Below, one piece after another: positions 9,601 to 21,290 of a stretch of DNA of 64,000 nt (position 1 is its first letter; every line of letters starts with the position of its first letter). Below the pieces are notes generated by a model. The model searched no databases, was not told the DNA's origin, and was given only the letters and a program-made list of their open reading frames with translations. A program made the position numbers and the translations under genes. Origin of the DNA: Thioploca sp. (GTDB lineage Bacteria; Pseudomonadota; Gammaproteobacteria; Beggiatoales; Beggiatoaceae); assembly GCA_012032555.1 (NCBI GenBank), contig JAAUSR010000009.1, forward strand, positions 47,193 through 111,192, in the 5' to 3' direction.

Positions 9601-10923
9601 AAATTCATTTCATTATCAAGCCCTAATCCTCACTCGGTGATTTTTCCTCTCTCATTATCAGAATACCAAGATGAATCAACCACATTTAGTCCACCACCAC
9701 GTTCTGATAGTGATTTATTGATAACGCTTTCTCATAATAGTGAACTCAGTATTAGCAACGAATTTGACAATCAACAACATCGTTACTCAATACCTTATGG
9801 TGCTATATTGACTGTCCATGAAGGTGAAACCGTTGCAATTGGTCAAATAATCGCTTATTGGGATCCACATACCTATCCCATCATTAGTCAGGTCAGTGGT
9901 TACGTCCGTTTTGTCGATATAGTAGAAGGCGTAACGATTACCCATCAACATGATGAGGTGACTGGGCTTTATCGACAAATTGTTTCTGCTCTTTCGCAAC
10001 GACCCAGTCATGCCAAAGATTTCTATCCTATGATTAAATTGGTAGATGAAAATGGTAATGAATTAATCATTGCCGGTACCCAATTGGCGGTCGCTTATCC
10101 GTTGCCTCCCGGTGCTATAATCAATGTTGAGGAAGGGGTAAAAGTCAGCGCTGGTGAGATTATTGCTCGTGTTCCCTTTGATACGCCCAAAATGCCAGAT
10201 ATTACCAATAGTTTACCTCGGGTAGCGGACTTATTGGAAGCGCGTGTTCCTAAAGAATCCGCTATTTTATCTCGATGCCATGGGACCATTCGCTTAGGTA
10301 AACGCAATAAAACTAAACAGCAAATTCTCATTATTGATGAGCAAGGTCAACAAGATGAATTAATGATTCATAATTGGCAATTTCTCAATGTAGTTGAAGG
10401 TCAATCCATTCTAAAAGGTGAGGTTATCGTTGAAGGTGAGCTTAATCCACATGATATACTCAATTTAAAAGGGATTCATGAACTCGCCGATTACCTCGTT
10501 AAAGAATTACAAGAAATCTATCGTTGTCAAGATGTTAAAATAAACGATAAACATTTTGAAGTCATTATTAGGCAGATGTTACGTACTGTTACCATTGTCG
10601 ATCCGGGTGATACACCATTCTTATCAGGAGAACAACTAGAACTTAACCAATTATTGAAAGAAAATCAAAAAATTACTCAAACCGGCCCAACTAATCGGCA
10701 TAAAAAATTAGCGACTTGGAAAACGACTTTATTAGGGATTACTAAGGCTTCTTTAGCCACAAATTCTTTTATTTCAGCCGCTTCATTTATTGATACAACT
10801 CGGGTTTTATTGGCTAGTTCGATAAATGGCCAATGTGATGAATTGAGGGGTCTTAAGGAAAATGTCATTATTGGTCGATTAATTCCAGCTGGAACGGGTT
10901 TTCTTTATCATAAAAATCGATAA
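6697..10923 (+). CDS. Orphan RNA polymerase beta' paralogue with disrupted catalytic Mg motif
   Basis: The 1408-residue protein aligns end to end with E. coli RpoC (1407 aa). The N-terminal zinc-binding Cys set (C-V-C and C-E-K-C), the clamp, the K-R-V-D-Y-S-G-R-S region, N-R-A-P-T-L, the bridge helix (about residue 780 onward), the second zinc site (C-R-Q-C), the trigger loop M-R-T-x-H (937-941), an SI3-sized insertion and the L-I-P-A-G-T-G end are all present. The absolutely conserved active-site motif NADFDGD reads NANFGGD at residues 458-464 (bases 8068-8088): Asp460 is Asn, Asp462 is Gly and only Asp464 remains. The F-loop G-A-R-G-S is also changed, to A-G-I-K-N. No rpoB or ribosomal protein genes are nearby, so this is not the usual locus. 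I infer a second, non-catalytic beta' subunit. A true rpoC must exist elsewhere. The C-terminus lacks the usual tail of about 40 residues. Confidence 0.9.
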   Translation: MDDLLNLLNNLTKTEDFDRICIGLASPDKIRSWSYGEVKTPETINYRTFKPEHEGLFCARIFGPVKDYECVCGRYKLLKYQGTVCEKCGVEVTQAKVRRERMGHIELSSPVAHIWYLKSLPSRIGLLLDMSLRDIERILYFEAYVVINPGITALKPFQLLSEETYLEALEEYGQEFDARMGGEAIYDLLRSLNLAEMENQLRQQLEITQSDLLLKKVRKRLKLIQHLRQSGNQPEWMVLKVLPVLPPDLRPLVPLDGGRFASSDLNDLYRQVINRNNRINRLQELKAPDVIVRNEKRMLQEAVDALLDNGRRGRVVTGANKLPLHSLSDLIKGKQGRFRQNLLGKRVDYSGRSVVVVGPTLKLHQCGLPKEMALELFKPFLLNLLQQRGIAPTIKIAYEEVEKRSPVIWDLLQEVIREHPILLNRAPTLYRLGIQAFEPVLIEGKAIQLHPLVCKAFNANFGGDQMAIYVPLSLEAQLEARVLMMSSNNILSPANGEPLIVPTQEIVFGLYFLTHAVSGARGEGMIFADVNEVHRAYENRIVSLQTQIEVRIPLPVTVSSFHHAEIDPVLTRSANQSNQRVKTTVGRTLLIPILPARFPFELVNRCLTAQAIFELICFCYQHFGTKPTVILADQLMMMGFCYATRAGITLNIDDFAIPNQKPQLISEAFVAVDKVQKQYLDGLITDNQRYQKVIDIWTYYTDTIAQAMMEQLSSHSSSNSSSKNENALYMIIQAGIKNLLQVRQLAGMRGLMAKPDGSIIEMPVTANFREGLDVHQYFISTHGTRKGLADTALKTANAGYLTRRLIDVAQDVIITELNCGTDDGLTLTVLQKGEKLIESLADRLLGRITAEDIFIHGLHQLVIPKGTLLDKNALERLEKYGITQVKVRSPVTCQAKIGICRQCYGQDLGRGELVSIGEAVGVVAAQSIGESGTQLTMRTHHTGGVATRQTSTNHIKAKVKGIIRFHHFKFISLSSPNPHSVIFPLSLSEYQDESTTFSPPPRSDSDLLITLSHNSELSISNEFDNQQHRYSIPYGAILTVHEGETVAIGQIIAYWDPHTYPIISQVSGYVRFVDIVEGVTITHQHDEVTGLYRQIVSALSQRPSHAKDFYPMIKLVDENGNELIIAGTQLAVAYPLPPGAIINVEEGVKVSAGEIIARVPFDTPKMPDITNSLPRVADLLEARVPKESAILSRCHGTIRLGKRNKTKQQILIIDEQGQQDELMIHNWQFLNVVEGQSILKGEVIVEGELNPHDILNLKGIHELADYLVKELQEIYRCQDVKINDKHFEVIIRQMLRTVTIVDPGDTPFLSGEQLELNQLLKENQKITQTGPTNRHKKLATWKTTLLGITKASLATNSFISAASFIDTTRVLLASSINGQCDELRGLKENVIIGRLIPAGTGFLYHKNR

Positions 10924-10948
10924 ATAGAATATTATGGTGGCACTGCTC

Positions 10949-10980
10949 AAGTTAACTGTTTGACTTAATTCAGTTAACTT
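10949..10980. repeat. Perfect 10-bp inverted repeat after the rpoC paralogue
   Basis: AAGTTAACTG (10949-10958) and CAGTTAACTT (10971-10980) flank a 12-base loop, 25 bases after the stop codon. There is no T-run, so it is not a standard terminator, though its position suggests a 3'-end or regulatory role. The rest of 10924-11388 holds no gene I can support. Confidence 0.45.
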
Positions 10981-11388
10981 TAAGGTTAAGTTAAATCATG
11001 ACCGAGGTAATCAGTTCATTCCGGTCTAATAATAAGAAGTCATCGAGTCATCGCTAAATTTGGATTGATAACGATCGCTATAAAAGTTAATAACTTATAG
11101 ATATGATAACGGATAACTATTCACTGATAACGGAGTCGTCGTTAGATTCTCGTTAGAATAATTGACTCAATGATATAATTATTATTAGTTATATGAAAAA
11201 ATGACACTCGCTAACTAACAAGTAATGGTACTAATAATTTGATATCATTTAATTTAGATAAAAACGTCAGTCGAGGTATGGTAGTAAGTGAAATGGAGTC
11301 ATCGATTTTCTCATATCGTATTCAATTTATTAATCTAATCAATAGGTTGATTGTAAATTATCTAACTCCTACACTTTAATTTTAAAAC

Positions 11389-14300
11389 ATGACACATCAG
11401 TTGACACTCACTCAATTACAATCCGAACAAATATTAACTTCCTGCTCTCGACGTTTATTAAGTAGCCACTATAATGAAGATCCGCTCACTGGGGTTCTCG
11501 CTGATTTACAACTCACTTTATTAGTGAGTCGAGTGAGTTTATTTGTTAACGTGGAGGAGATTGAAGCAGAATTAAGTGCTCATTGTACTCATCAAGTGAC
11601 TTCTCATTCAAATTCGCTTAGTGGTTTTCTTAATCTACGTTTAGTTTATCAACCGGTATTGAGTCGTTGGTTAACTTTACTTTCACAAGGTCAAATCATT
11701 CAAGGTCATGTTTCCCAATTTCCCATTGACGAACAAAGTGTGTTACAAGCTTTAAATATCACTCAGGTATTAATTATACCGCTAGAAGTAAAAAAGCAAT
11801 GGTATGGTTTTCTTGAACTGGATGATGTTGATAGAAAATGGCAAGACCATGAAATTCGGTTACTAAAACGGGTTACTGAATTAATTGGTATTTATCTCAC
11901 CCATCGTCAACAAGAAACTTATTATCGCGAACATGAAAATCGTTACCATTCAGTGGTAACTGCGATGCAGGAAGGTGTTGTCTTACAATACGCCAATGGT
12001 CAGGTGGGTGCCTGTAATGTGAGTGCGCAACAGATCCTAGAAATATCCGCTGAGCAATTGATTGGATTAACCGCAATTGACCCTAGCTGGCGAATTATTT
12101 ATGAAAATGGTACGCCCTTTCCAGAATCAGAAATGCCATCCCGGATTACTTTGCACACTGGTCAATCTTGTTCCAATGTCATTCTGGGTGTTCATAAGCC
12201 CAATGGTAAATTGATTTGGCTATCCGTTAATACCCAACCGTTATGGCAAGAAGGAAATAACCAACCCTATGCAGTCGTTTCAACCTTTACCGATATCACC
12301 GAACGTAAACGAATAGAAGACGCTTTAGCTTTGAGCGAACAACGGTTTCGCACTATTTTCAATAATGCACCGGTGGCTTTTGCGCTAACTAATCAGCAGG
12401 GACAGTTGCTGCAATTTAATACAACTTGGCTCAAATTGCTGGGATATACCGAGCCGGAAATGCATTCAAAGAGAATCTTTGATTTATGTCATCCACAAGA
12501 AGTAAAACCATTTCAAGCCTTGGTTCAAGAGCTAAACCAGGGGCGAATTGAACAATACCAAACAGAAATCCGCTTGCTTCACCAAGATGGACGTATGCTC
12601 TGGGGAAACCTGACGGCTTCGACCTTACGTAATAGCCATGATAACCATGAAGTGGTTATTAATATCATTATGGATATGACCGAACGTAAACAAATAGAAG
12701 AAGAACGTGACCGATTATTTAATTTATCATTCGATATGCAATGCGTAGTCGGATTCGATGGCTTTTTTAAACAAATCAATCCTGCTTGGGAACATACCTT
12801 AGGATGGGATAAAACCCAAATACTCAGTCAATCTTTCTTAGCTTATGTCCATCCAGATGATCAAATGGCCACTCAAAGCATGTTTCAACAATTGGTGCAA
12901 GGCCAAACGATGCTTGGTTTTGAAAATCGTTATCGTTGTCAAAATAATAATTATCGTTGGCTCTCTTGGAATGCTTATCCATTAGTAGAACAGCAGAAAT
13001 TTTATGCCATTATCCGTGATATTACTGAACGGAAACATAATGAAGTCGCACTGACCGAAGCTCATGAACGGTTATTAACGATACTAGATAGCTTAGATTC
13101 CTTAGTCTATGTTGTTGATATAAACAATAGTGAATTACTTTATCTCAATAAATATGGACAACAAACCTTCGGAGAAGTAGATGGACGACTTTGCTGGGAA
13201 AACCTCTATCAAGGAAGAGAGAGAACCGGTGAGGCTTGCAGTGATACTGACCGGTTGGCCCCAGCCGGTGAACCAACGGGAGTGTGTTCTTATGAAGTTC
13301 AAGATCAAGCCACCGGTAAGTGGTATCTCACCCGAGATCGGATTATTCGTTGGGTTGATGGCCGACTGGTTTGTCTACAAATTGCCACCGACATTACTGA
13401 GCGTAAACGCACAGAAGAAGCCCTGAAAATTAGCGAGCAACGCTACAAAGCGATTGTACAAGATCAAACTGAGCTCATTTGTCGCTACTGGCCAGATGGC
13501 CACCTCAGTTTCGTTAATGAAGCATACTGTCGTTATTTCAAAGTCACCGAAGCTGAATTAATTGGCAGTCAATTTAGCCCGTTTATCTCCAACAACATGC
13601 AAGATGTTATCAGAGAGATGATGGATAGCTTAAGATTAGACAAACCGGTGGTAGAAATGGAAAACCGTGCAGTATTAGCCAATGATGAAGTTCGCTGGCA
13701 ACATTGGATAGGTCGAGCCATGATTAATGAACATAACAAAATAGTTGAATACCAAGTGGTTGGTAGAGATATTACCGAACGGAAACAAGCCGAAGCTGAA
13801 TTACTTCATGCTAAAGAAACCGCCGAAGCCGCTACCCGCGCGAAAAGTGAATTTCTCGCTAACATGAGCCATGAAATCCGAACCCCTATGAATGGGGTAG
13901 TCGGCATGACCGAATTACTCCTTAACATGGATTTAACCCCCAAACAACGTGAATATGCCGAAATTATTCACCAATCCACCGATGCTTTACAAACCCTGAT
14001 TAACGATATCCTCGACTTCTCTAAAATTGAAGCCGGTAAATTAACATTAGAACTAGCCGCCTTTGACCTAGAATCATCGGTTTTAGAAGTCGCTCGGCTG
14101 CTAGCTATGACCGCAGAAGCCAAGGGATTTGAACTTATTGTCCGCTATGCTCCTGATACCCCTCGTTATGTCGTGGGTGATGCCGGACGAATTCGCCAAA
14201 TACTCACTAATCTAGTTGGAAACGCTATTAAATTTACCCAACAAGGGCATGTCCTCATTGATGTTGATTCACCACAACCGGTGACTGAATTCGCTCATAT

Positions 14301-16530
14301 CCACATTCGTATTGAAGATACTGGCATTGGCATACCACCGGATAAACTAGATATTATTTTCGATGAATTTACTCAAGCTGATTCTACTACTACCCGTAAA
14401 TTTGGCGGAACTGGCCTTGGCTTAGCGATTAGTCGCCAGTTAGTCAAAATGATGAATGGAGAAATTAGCGTCGTGAGCCAGATTGATCGCGGATCAATTT
14501 TTACCTTTACCTTGCCATTACCAATCGCTTCATCTGAAGAAATCGCTACTCTGGCTACCCACATTCATCCCAATACCTTAACCTTACCGCATTTAACTGA
14601 CTTAATTCGGTTACAACATACTCGAATACTGATTGTAGATGACAATCCAGTCAACCAACGTATTTTAAAAGAACAACTAGAAGATCTGAAAATTCGCTGT
14701 ACCACGGCAGATAGTGGTCGGTCTGCTCTTTATGCCTTGCATAAGGCGCAACAGCAACAGGATCCTTATTGGTTAGCTATTGTAGATTACTTGATGCCGG
14801 AGATGGATGGTGAACAACTCGGTAAACAAATAAAAGCAGATAATCGCATTCAAGACACGATATTAATGATGCTATCTTCAGCGGGTTATCAAAAAGAAAG
14901 TAAGCAATTACAACAAGTTGGATTTGCCGCTCATCTCATTAAACCTTTACCCCAGCGTCAACTACAACAGACCCTTTTAAAACTACATGCTGCTTTTGAG
15001 CAGACACAACAATCCTTGGAATTTATTACCACTGAAAGAATCAATCCATTTCAGTTTAAACGCCATCATGATATATTTCCTCATTTACCAATACTACTAG
15101 TGGAAGATAACGAAGTTAACCAAATGGTAGCGGTTAACATGTTAGAACAACTCGGTTGCTTAGTCACCACAGTGACAACTGGAATACAAGCCTTAGATAA
15201 ACTAGAACAACAACAGTTTGAATTAATATTTATGGATATCCAGATGCCAGAAATGGATGGTTTTGAAGCCACTCAGCGGATTCGTGATCGCGAAACTGAA
15301 ACACCTCCGGAGAAACCCGCAGTAATTGTAGCTATGACTGCCAATGCGATGCAGGGAGATGAAGAACGTTGTTTGGCCGCCGGTATGAATGACTATATTG
15401 CTAAACCCATTAGCTTAGAACGATTGCTCGAGATTTTAGAAAAATACTGTGCCGCTAACCAACTAACCGTTGCCATCAACAAAAACTTAACGATAAAGAA
15501 TACCTATAATTCAAAATCGCCTCCACCCTCACCATCGGAGAATATGGCACATCAAAGATTGATTTCTCCTACCTTAACCCCTATTTCGACAGAGAGAGAT
15601 AAAACTGAAAACAAGAAAATACTATTAGTAGAAGATAATCGAGTTAATAGTATGATTGCTATTAACATGTTAGAAGAACTTGGCTATATTGTTAACTTAG
15701 TCGAAAATGGCAAATCAGCAGTTGATATATTGGCGAATGAGCACTATGACCTTGTACTAATGGATATCCGCATGCCAGTGATGGATGGTATCCAAGCAAC
15801 CCAAATAATTCGACAAAAATATAACCCCAATATCCCTATCATTGCGATGACCGCTAACTATCAGCCTGGGGATGTTAGACGATACCTCGCAGCTGGTATG
15901 AATGACTGCATTCCTAAACCAGTGAAAAGAGAACGACTACATTTCATTGTAGAAAAATACACTTCTACCACCGTTTTTAATATAAATCCCAACCTAGAAA
16001 ATGAAACACACCAGACTACTCAAACTCTAGTAGAACGCCAAGCTCAAAAAATAAAACAAATTTTTTCCTCACCCCGACAGGAGAAGGCTTTACCGCCAGA
16101 ACAAATTAGCGAACAACCTCTACTTAATTTTGGAAAGGAAAACCAAACAATAATGAATGAGCACGGATCTGCTTTGTTGGAGATACCGATTTTTGATGTT
16201 GATCAAGCTAAGCGAATATCAATTGGAAATCCAGATATTTTGAAGAGAGTTGTTAATCGCTTTGCTCAAGATACGCCCAAACAAATTGAAAAACTTCAAA
16301 CGGCTATACAAGCGGACCACCAAAATGATGCTGAGCGACTGGCTCACTCCTTAAAAGGTAGTGCACGTAGTGTAGGTGCATTACGGTTGGGAGAAGTTGC
16401 TTTTATTGCGGAAACTGTGGCTAAACAAGGAGATTTATCCCAGATAAAACCGCTTATTACACTATTGGTTCAAGAATTTCAACAATTACAAGCGTTATGG
16501 GAAAAAACCAACTGGGAGATTTTATTTTGA
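11389..16530 (+). CDS. Hybrid sensor histidine kinase: GAF, five PAS, HisKA, HATPase, three REC, HPt
   Basis: The 1713-residue cytoplasmic phosphorelay protein has no clear membrane segment. The approximate order is GAF-like 20-180, PAS domains at 183-305, 315-430, 442-550, 563-675 and 680-800 (each ending in a D-I-T-E-R-K-type linker), HisKA with the phospho-accepting His at 828 in M-S-H-E-I-R-T-P-M, and HATPase with N box near 940, D-T-G-I-G-I near 977 and G-T-G-L-G-L. Receiver domains at 1078-1195, 1234-1350 and 1409-1525 each keep the acidic pair, phospho-acceptor Asp and Lys. The HPt domain carries its His at 1653 (A-H-S-L-K-G-S). All catalytic residues needed for a full relay are present. 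The number of PAS domains suggests integration of several redox or small-molecule cues. No DNA-binding output lies beside it. Confidence 0.92.
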   Translation: MTHQLTLTQLQSEQILTSCSRRLLSSHYNEDPLTGVLADLQLTLLVSRVSLFVNVEEIEAELSAHCTHQVTSHSNSLSGFLNLRLVYQPVLSRWLTLLSQGQIIQGHVSQFPIDEQSVLQALNITQVLIIPLEVKKQWYGFLELDDVDRKWQDHEIRLLKRVTELIGIYLTHRQQETYYREHENRYHSVVTAMQEGVVLQYANGQVGACNVSAQQILEISAEQLIGLTAIDPSWRIIYENGTPFPESEMPSRITLHTGQSCSNVILGVHKPNGKLIWLSVNTQPLWQEGNNQPYAVVSTFTDITERKRIEDALALSEQRFRTIFNNAPVAFALTNQQGQLLQFNTTWLKLLGYTEPEMHSKRIFDLCHPQEVKPFQALVQELNQGRIEQYQTEIRLLHQDGRMLWGNLTASTLRNSHDNHEVVINIIMDMTERKQIEEERDRLFNLSFDMQCVVGFDGFFKQINPAWEHTLGWDKTQILSQSFLAYVHPDDQMATQSMFQQLVQGQTMLGFENRYRCQNNNYRWLSWNAYPLVEQQKFYAIIRDITERKHNEVALTEAHERLLTILDSLDSLVYVVDINNSELLYLNKYGQQTFGEVDGRLCWENLYQGRERTGEACSDTDRLAPAGEPTGVCSYEVQDQATGKWYLTRDRIIRWVDGRLVCLQIATDITERKRTEEALKISEQRYKAIVQDQTELICRYWPDGHLSFVNEAYCRYFKVTEAELIGSQFSPFISNNMQDVIREMMDSLRLDKPVVEMENRAVLANDEVRWQHWIGRAMINEHNKIVEYQVVGRDITERKQAEAELLHAKETAEAATRAKSEFLANMSHEIRTPMNGVVGMTELLLNMDLTPKQREYAEIIHQSTDALQTLINDILDFSKIEAGKLTLELAAFDLESSVLEVARLLAMTAEAKGFELIVRYAPDTPRYVVGDAGRIRQILTNLVGNAIKFTQQGHVLIDVDSPQPVTEFAHIHIRIEDTGIGIPPDKLDIIFDEFTQADSTTTRKFGGTGLGLAISRQLVKMMNGEISVVSQIDRGSIFTFTLPLPIASSEEIATLATHIHPNTLTLPHLTDLIRLQHTRILIVDDNPVNQRILKEQLEDLKIRCTTADSGRSALYALHKAQQQQDPYWLAIVDYLMPEMDGEQLGKQIKADNRIQDTILMMLSSAGYQKESKQLQQVGFAAHLIKPLPQRQLQQTLLKLHAAFEQTQQSLEFITTERINPFQFKRHHDIFPHLPILLVEDNEVNQMVAVNMLEQLGCLVTTVTTGIQALDKLEQQQFELIFMDIQMPEMDGFEATQRIRDRETETPPEKPAVIVAMTANAMQGDEERCLAAGMNDYIAKPISLERLLEILEKYCAANQLTVAINKNLTIKNTYNSKSPPPSPSENMAHQRLISPTLTPISTERDKTENKKILLVEDNRVNSMIAINMLEELGYIVNLVENGKSAVDILANEHYDLVLMDIRMPVMDGIQATQIIRQKYNPNIPIIAMTANYQPGDVRRYLAAGMNDCIPKPVKRERLHFIVEKYTSTTVFNINPNLENETHQTTQTLVERQAQKIKQIFSSPRQEKALPPEQISEQPLLNFGKENQTIMNEHGSALLEIPIFDVDQAKRISIGNPDILKRVVNRFAQDTPKQIEKLQTAIQADHQNDAERLAHSLKGSARSVGALRLGEVAFIAETVAKQGDLSQIKPLITLLVQEFQQLQALWEKTNWEILF

Positions 16531-17164
16531 AGTACCGCTATTCAAACTTTCAATATTTCGTGGTGATCAAGTGAGTTTGATAAATTAAATTTTTTAGTAA
16601 TTTAAGTTCTGCAAATTAATGTAAACAATGATATAATTATTATTATCAGCTTAGTTCAATAAATAAAAAATTGCCTTGATAATCAAGATGGTATATGCGA
16701 TTAGTGGCATGATAGTAATAAATTTATTGTTCAATTTTTTAAGAAGGTGATGAATTAATAAGGTGATTAATTTGGAACAGTTGTCAACTGCATACATGAT
16801 ATTTGTTATGTTTAAAAGCTTTATAGTTAATTTCTTAACCCATTTTTAATCAATTTTCTATCCTGGTTCTATTCCATTGCTGCTGCGTAATCTCAGTCAC
16901 TTGAGTTGACGCCTCCAAAACTTAGATTTATTACCCCGTTTTGCAAATTAAACTGATAATTATCGCTTTGATTAACTAAGATAACGAATTGATTTTAAAT
17001 ATCAGATTCTGTTCAATTCTGGAAATGCGTAATTATCTCAAAACAGATTTATAGGATAAAAATTTCATTAAATCATAATATGATTTCCATTAATGGGTAA
17101 TGATGACAAACTATAACAACGCAACCAAATCGGTTAAAAATTTTTCATAATAGGAGAATAACCA
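16531..17164. other. Intergenic region, about 630 bp, no gene seen
   Basis: It is AT-rich with no supported gene. It contains a 20-base string (16626-16645) that also occurs at 11168-11187 ahead of the hybrid kinase; the string is itself so AT-rich that its meaning is doubtful. Confidence 0.4.
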
Positions 17165-18115
17165 ATGTGGATTAAGCCAACGATTGGAGAACAACGTAAA
17201 GTATTGATAACGTTAATTGAACCACCAATGCTCAATTTGTCTAAGCAATGCACCACCTTATGGTCAGATCTGGAAGCACTAGATCAACTGTTAAGCAAAC
17301 ATTTTGCTTCTATTCCTTATTGCCAATTACTTTATATCATTGATAAATTTGGTAAACAAATTACTTCTAATGTCAGTGCCCATATCATTGATTCTCAGTA
17401 TCGAGAGCAAGATTTATCCCGACGTCCTTATTCGGTCAGTTTATATCCCAAACGCCATTTTATATTATCTTCAGTTTATATTAGCCAAACCAATCGACGT
17501 CCTTGTATGAGTGCTGTTCATCCTATTATTAGTAATGAACAGCAATTTTTAGGTTTTTTAGTCGCTGATTTTGATATCAGCTATCTGCCACTATCGACTA
17601 CATCAGATAATAAGGCTTCAGCATTCTGGTTACAATCCAGTTGCTTACTTCAACGTTATCCTCTACAACAGCGGATAAAAAAATTTAATCAACCGAGCAG
17701 TGCTATTCAGACAAATCTATATCAGTTAATTAGCGAATATGGCTTATTTCAATATACTTTACACTATTCTACAGAACAAATTACTTTATCTCGGGTGGAT
17801 GACCCCTGTCGATACCACGTGTATACTGTAGAACAGTTACTTTCAGATAACATTTTTATGAATTTTTCTCCTCATTCCTACCCGGTTGATGCTGAAATTT
17901 CTTTACAACAAGTTCAGCAAGTGTTAGAACGGGTTAATGATTTACGCTTGGTTGATGGTGATTTTTATTTGCGTGCTAACTCGCTTAACATCATGAATGG
18001 TATAGTAGAATTAGATTTTTCTTACGACGGTTACCAACAATATTTACCGGTAGAGAAATTTTTGAACGAAGATTGGTCTTCTTGGTTTGGGCAAATCGCT
18101 GTCAATGCTAACTAA
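17165..18115 (+). CDS. Soluble PDC/Cache-like sensor-domain protein
   Basis: The 316-residue protein has no signal peptide or membrane helix. The first half (about residues 25-140) looks like a PDC/Cache-type ligand-binding domain: an L-Y-I-I-D segment, a D-L-S-R-R-P-Y motif, S-S-V-Y-I-S, a P-I-I strand and a G-F-L-V-A-D-F-D-I end resemble the ligand pocket of membrane sensors. The second half is unrecognised. A strong AGGAG motif ten bases upstream supports the ATG. It stands alone between a hybrid kinase and the nor region and may supply a sensory module in trans. The family assignment rests on pattern only. Confidence 0.6.
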   Translation: MWIKPTIGEQRKVLITLIEPPMLNLSKQCTTLWSDLEALDQLLSKHFASIPYCQLLYIIDKFGKQITSNVSAHIIDSQYREQDLSRRPYSVSLYPKRHFILSSVYISQTNRRPCMSAVHPIISNEQQFLGFLVADFDISYLPLSTTSDNKASAFWLQSSCLLQRYPLQQRIKKFNQPSSAIQTNLYQLISEYGLFQYTLHYSTEQITLSRVDDPCRYHVYTVEQLLSDNIFMNFSPHSYPVDAEISLQQVQQVLERVNDLRLVDGDFYLRANSLNIMNGIVELDFSYDGYQQYLPVEKFLNEDWSSWFGQIAVNAN

Positions 18116-18570
18116 CTTAGCTTCAATCGTCCAATAACAGCCGTTTATGTTTCTAGACAGATTGTTATTTATTATTTCTTGATGAGGTGATGATAAAAAA
18201 AACAATTTTTTTATGGGCTATATCTTTTTTAAGAATAGCAGTTGTTTACTTAAAAAAAAACCGAATTTAGAGATAATGACAATCTAGTTAAAATATTTTA
18301 ATTTCAACTAGAATCAATTAAATAATCCTTTCTACACTTCCCCAGATTCCAGCCAACGATTCTTTAAATTAGAGCTTGATATAGATCAAGGCATCTTTAG
18401 AAGAGCTAAAACATACTTTATTGGCTTTATTAAATGGCTGTTAGTGTGTATGCTGTTAGGCTGCCCTATTCTTATTCTCTTACCGTTTAGTTTGATTTAA
18501 TGAGACCAAGGGTTATCGGCAACCGGGGCAAATTCTGAGTGGTTTAAAAATTATTGTGAGGATGAAACAG
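18116..18570. other. Leader region with a possible small-gene remnant
   Basis: An open frame from 18312 to the TAA at 18498-18500 encodes a basic segment followed by one hydrophobic helix, but it has no ATG in a useful position. It may be a dead small membrane-protein gene or a chance frame. The FNR-type box at 18376-18389 falls inside it. Confidence 0.3.
18376..18389. promoter_or_regulatory. FNR/Dnr-type box
   Basis: TTGAT-ATAG-ATCAA is a perfect match to the FNR/Anr/Dnr consensus (TTGAT, four bases, ATCAA). It lies about 180 bases upstream of the secreted helical-protein gene and about 850 bases upstream of norC. Regulation by low oxygen or nitric oxide is inferred, which fits the denitrification genes that follow. 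Confidence 0.6.
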
Positions 18571-19014
18571 ATGAGAAATGTATTTACTTGGACAGCAATA
18601 GTCGCTTCTTTATTAATCATGCAATTAGCACAAGCTGCATCGATCTGTGATGTCAAAATGGGATTGCAAACTGCGCGTGAAAATTTGGTAGCCATGTTGG
18701 ATGTTGCAGATAAGGCTGCTCAAGAGGACTTGAAAAAGAAAGTTGATGAAGCTTCAACAGCCCTAGAAACTGCGTTGGAAGCTATGCTAAGTGATGCAAC
18801 GACTTCTGAAGATAACAAAGGTAAACTTAACCAATTCAAAGAAACCTGGACGGCACTTAAAGAAACTCGGGAAAAAGAAATCGTACCAGCTATTTATGCC
18901 GGCAAAAAAGAAGATGCTAAAGCCCTAGTAACTGGAGTTCAAGCAGAACGGATGACAACTATGAAAGATTTAATTAAGGAATTAGGTGGTGATGATTGCA
19001 AAGCTGATAAATAG
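18571..19014 (+). CDS. Small secreted alpha-helical protein
   Basis: I start at the ATG at 18571, nine bases after a GAGG motif; GTG at 18556 and ATG at 18562 are in frame but less well placed. A signal peptide (about 20 residues ending A-Q-A) precedes a Lys/Glu/Ala-rich mature chain of about 125 residues predicted to form a four-helix bundle, with one Cys at each end (C-D-V-K and D-D-C-K) that may pair. It resembles cytochrome b562-like or receptor four-helix-bundle domains in outline, but it has no His, so b562-type heme ligation is unlikely. It has its own FNR-type box and terminator, just before norC. A role in the periplasmic response to nitrogen oxides is possible but unproven. Confidence 0.7.
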   Translation: MRNVFTWTAIVASLLIMQLAQAASICDVKMGLQTARENLVAMLDVADKAAQEDLKKKVDEASTALETALEAMLSDATTSEDNKGKLNQFKETWTALKETREKEIVPAIYAGKKEDAKALVTGVQAERMTTMKDLIKELGGDDCKADK

Positions 19015-19038
19015 AGTAACTAGTTACTCTATTTTTTT
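19013..19038 (+). terminator. Rho-independent terminator
   Basis: AGAGTAAC-TA-GTTACTCT followed by A and seven T's overlaps the stop codon of the secreted helical-protein gene. It separates that gene from norC. Confidence 0.7.
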
Positions 19039-19076
19039 ACTATTACCTGCAAAAGGTGATTTTTGAAAAGGCGTTA

Positions 19077-19100
19077 GTCCCACTTTTTAAAAAGTGGGAC
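19077..19100. repeat. Perfect 24-bp palindrome
   Basis: GTCCCACTTTTT is followed directly by its exact complement AAAAAGTGGGAC, with no spacer. It has no T-run beyond the palindrome. It sits between the terminator and norC and could be an operator, a processing site or a dispersed repeat. Confidence 0.6.
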
Positions 19101-19235
19101 GAGATGTTAATGTAATGCCTTAATTATTTCTAAAATTTAAAAATTAAATTCTCTTCTAAAAAACACTTAACCAAAATTAGCTATTTTTTTTAGCAAAACC
19201 TACATTAAAATATACCAATCAAGAGGATATTTATA

Positions 19236-21102
<1,867 letters not shown>

Positions 21103-21127
21103 CTTCACTTATTTCCCTTCATCCTCG

Positions 21128-21159
21128 CCCCCAATAAACCCATATGGGGGTGATTTTTT
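21128..21159 (+). terminator. Probable terminator after norB
   Basis: CCCCC (21128-21132) pairs with GGGGG (21146-21150), followed by TGATTTTTT. The stem is short but GC-rich in an AT-rich context. It would partly separate norCB from norQ onward. Confidence 0.5.
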
Positions 21160-21229
21160 GATCTCACTCGCTAATAATTTATAATTAATGCTTGATGAGT
21201 AACACTTTTTAAAATCTTGAAATGGTTGT

Positions 21230-21256
21230 GGTGGGTTTCGCTTCGCTCTACCCACC
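21230..21256. repeat. Dispersed palindromic repeat (GGTGGGT/ACCCACC type)
   Basis: GGTGGGT and ACCCACC flank a loop with TTCGCTTCGCTCT, followed by CTAC. It is one of several related short palindromes in the window (28166-28257, 58831-58856, 63952-63980 and the core of 38182-38365). Confidence 0.6.
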
Positions 21257-21290
21257 CTACATAACTACATAACTAACTCAAAGGCTATCA

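Noticed and set aside
6697..10923. Housekeeping rpoC
   Set aside because: There is no adjacent rpoB or ribosomal protein genes, and two essential Mg-binding aspartates are replaced. A cell could not live with this as its only beta' subunit.
11168..16645. Shared 20-base string at 11168-11187 and 16626-16645
   Set aside because: The string is almost entirely A and T in AT-rich DNA, so two occurrences carry little weight without a genome-wide background count.
19101..19235. FNR box directly upstream of norC
   Set aside because: There is no TTGAT-N4-ATCAA-type dyad in this stretch; only half-site-like strings such as ATCAA occur.
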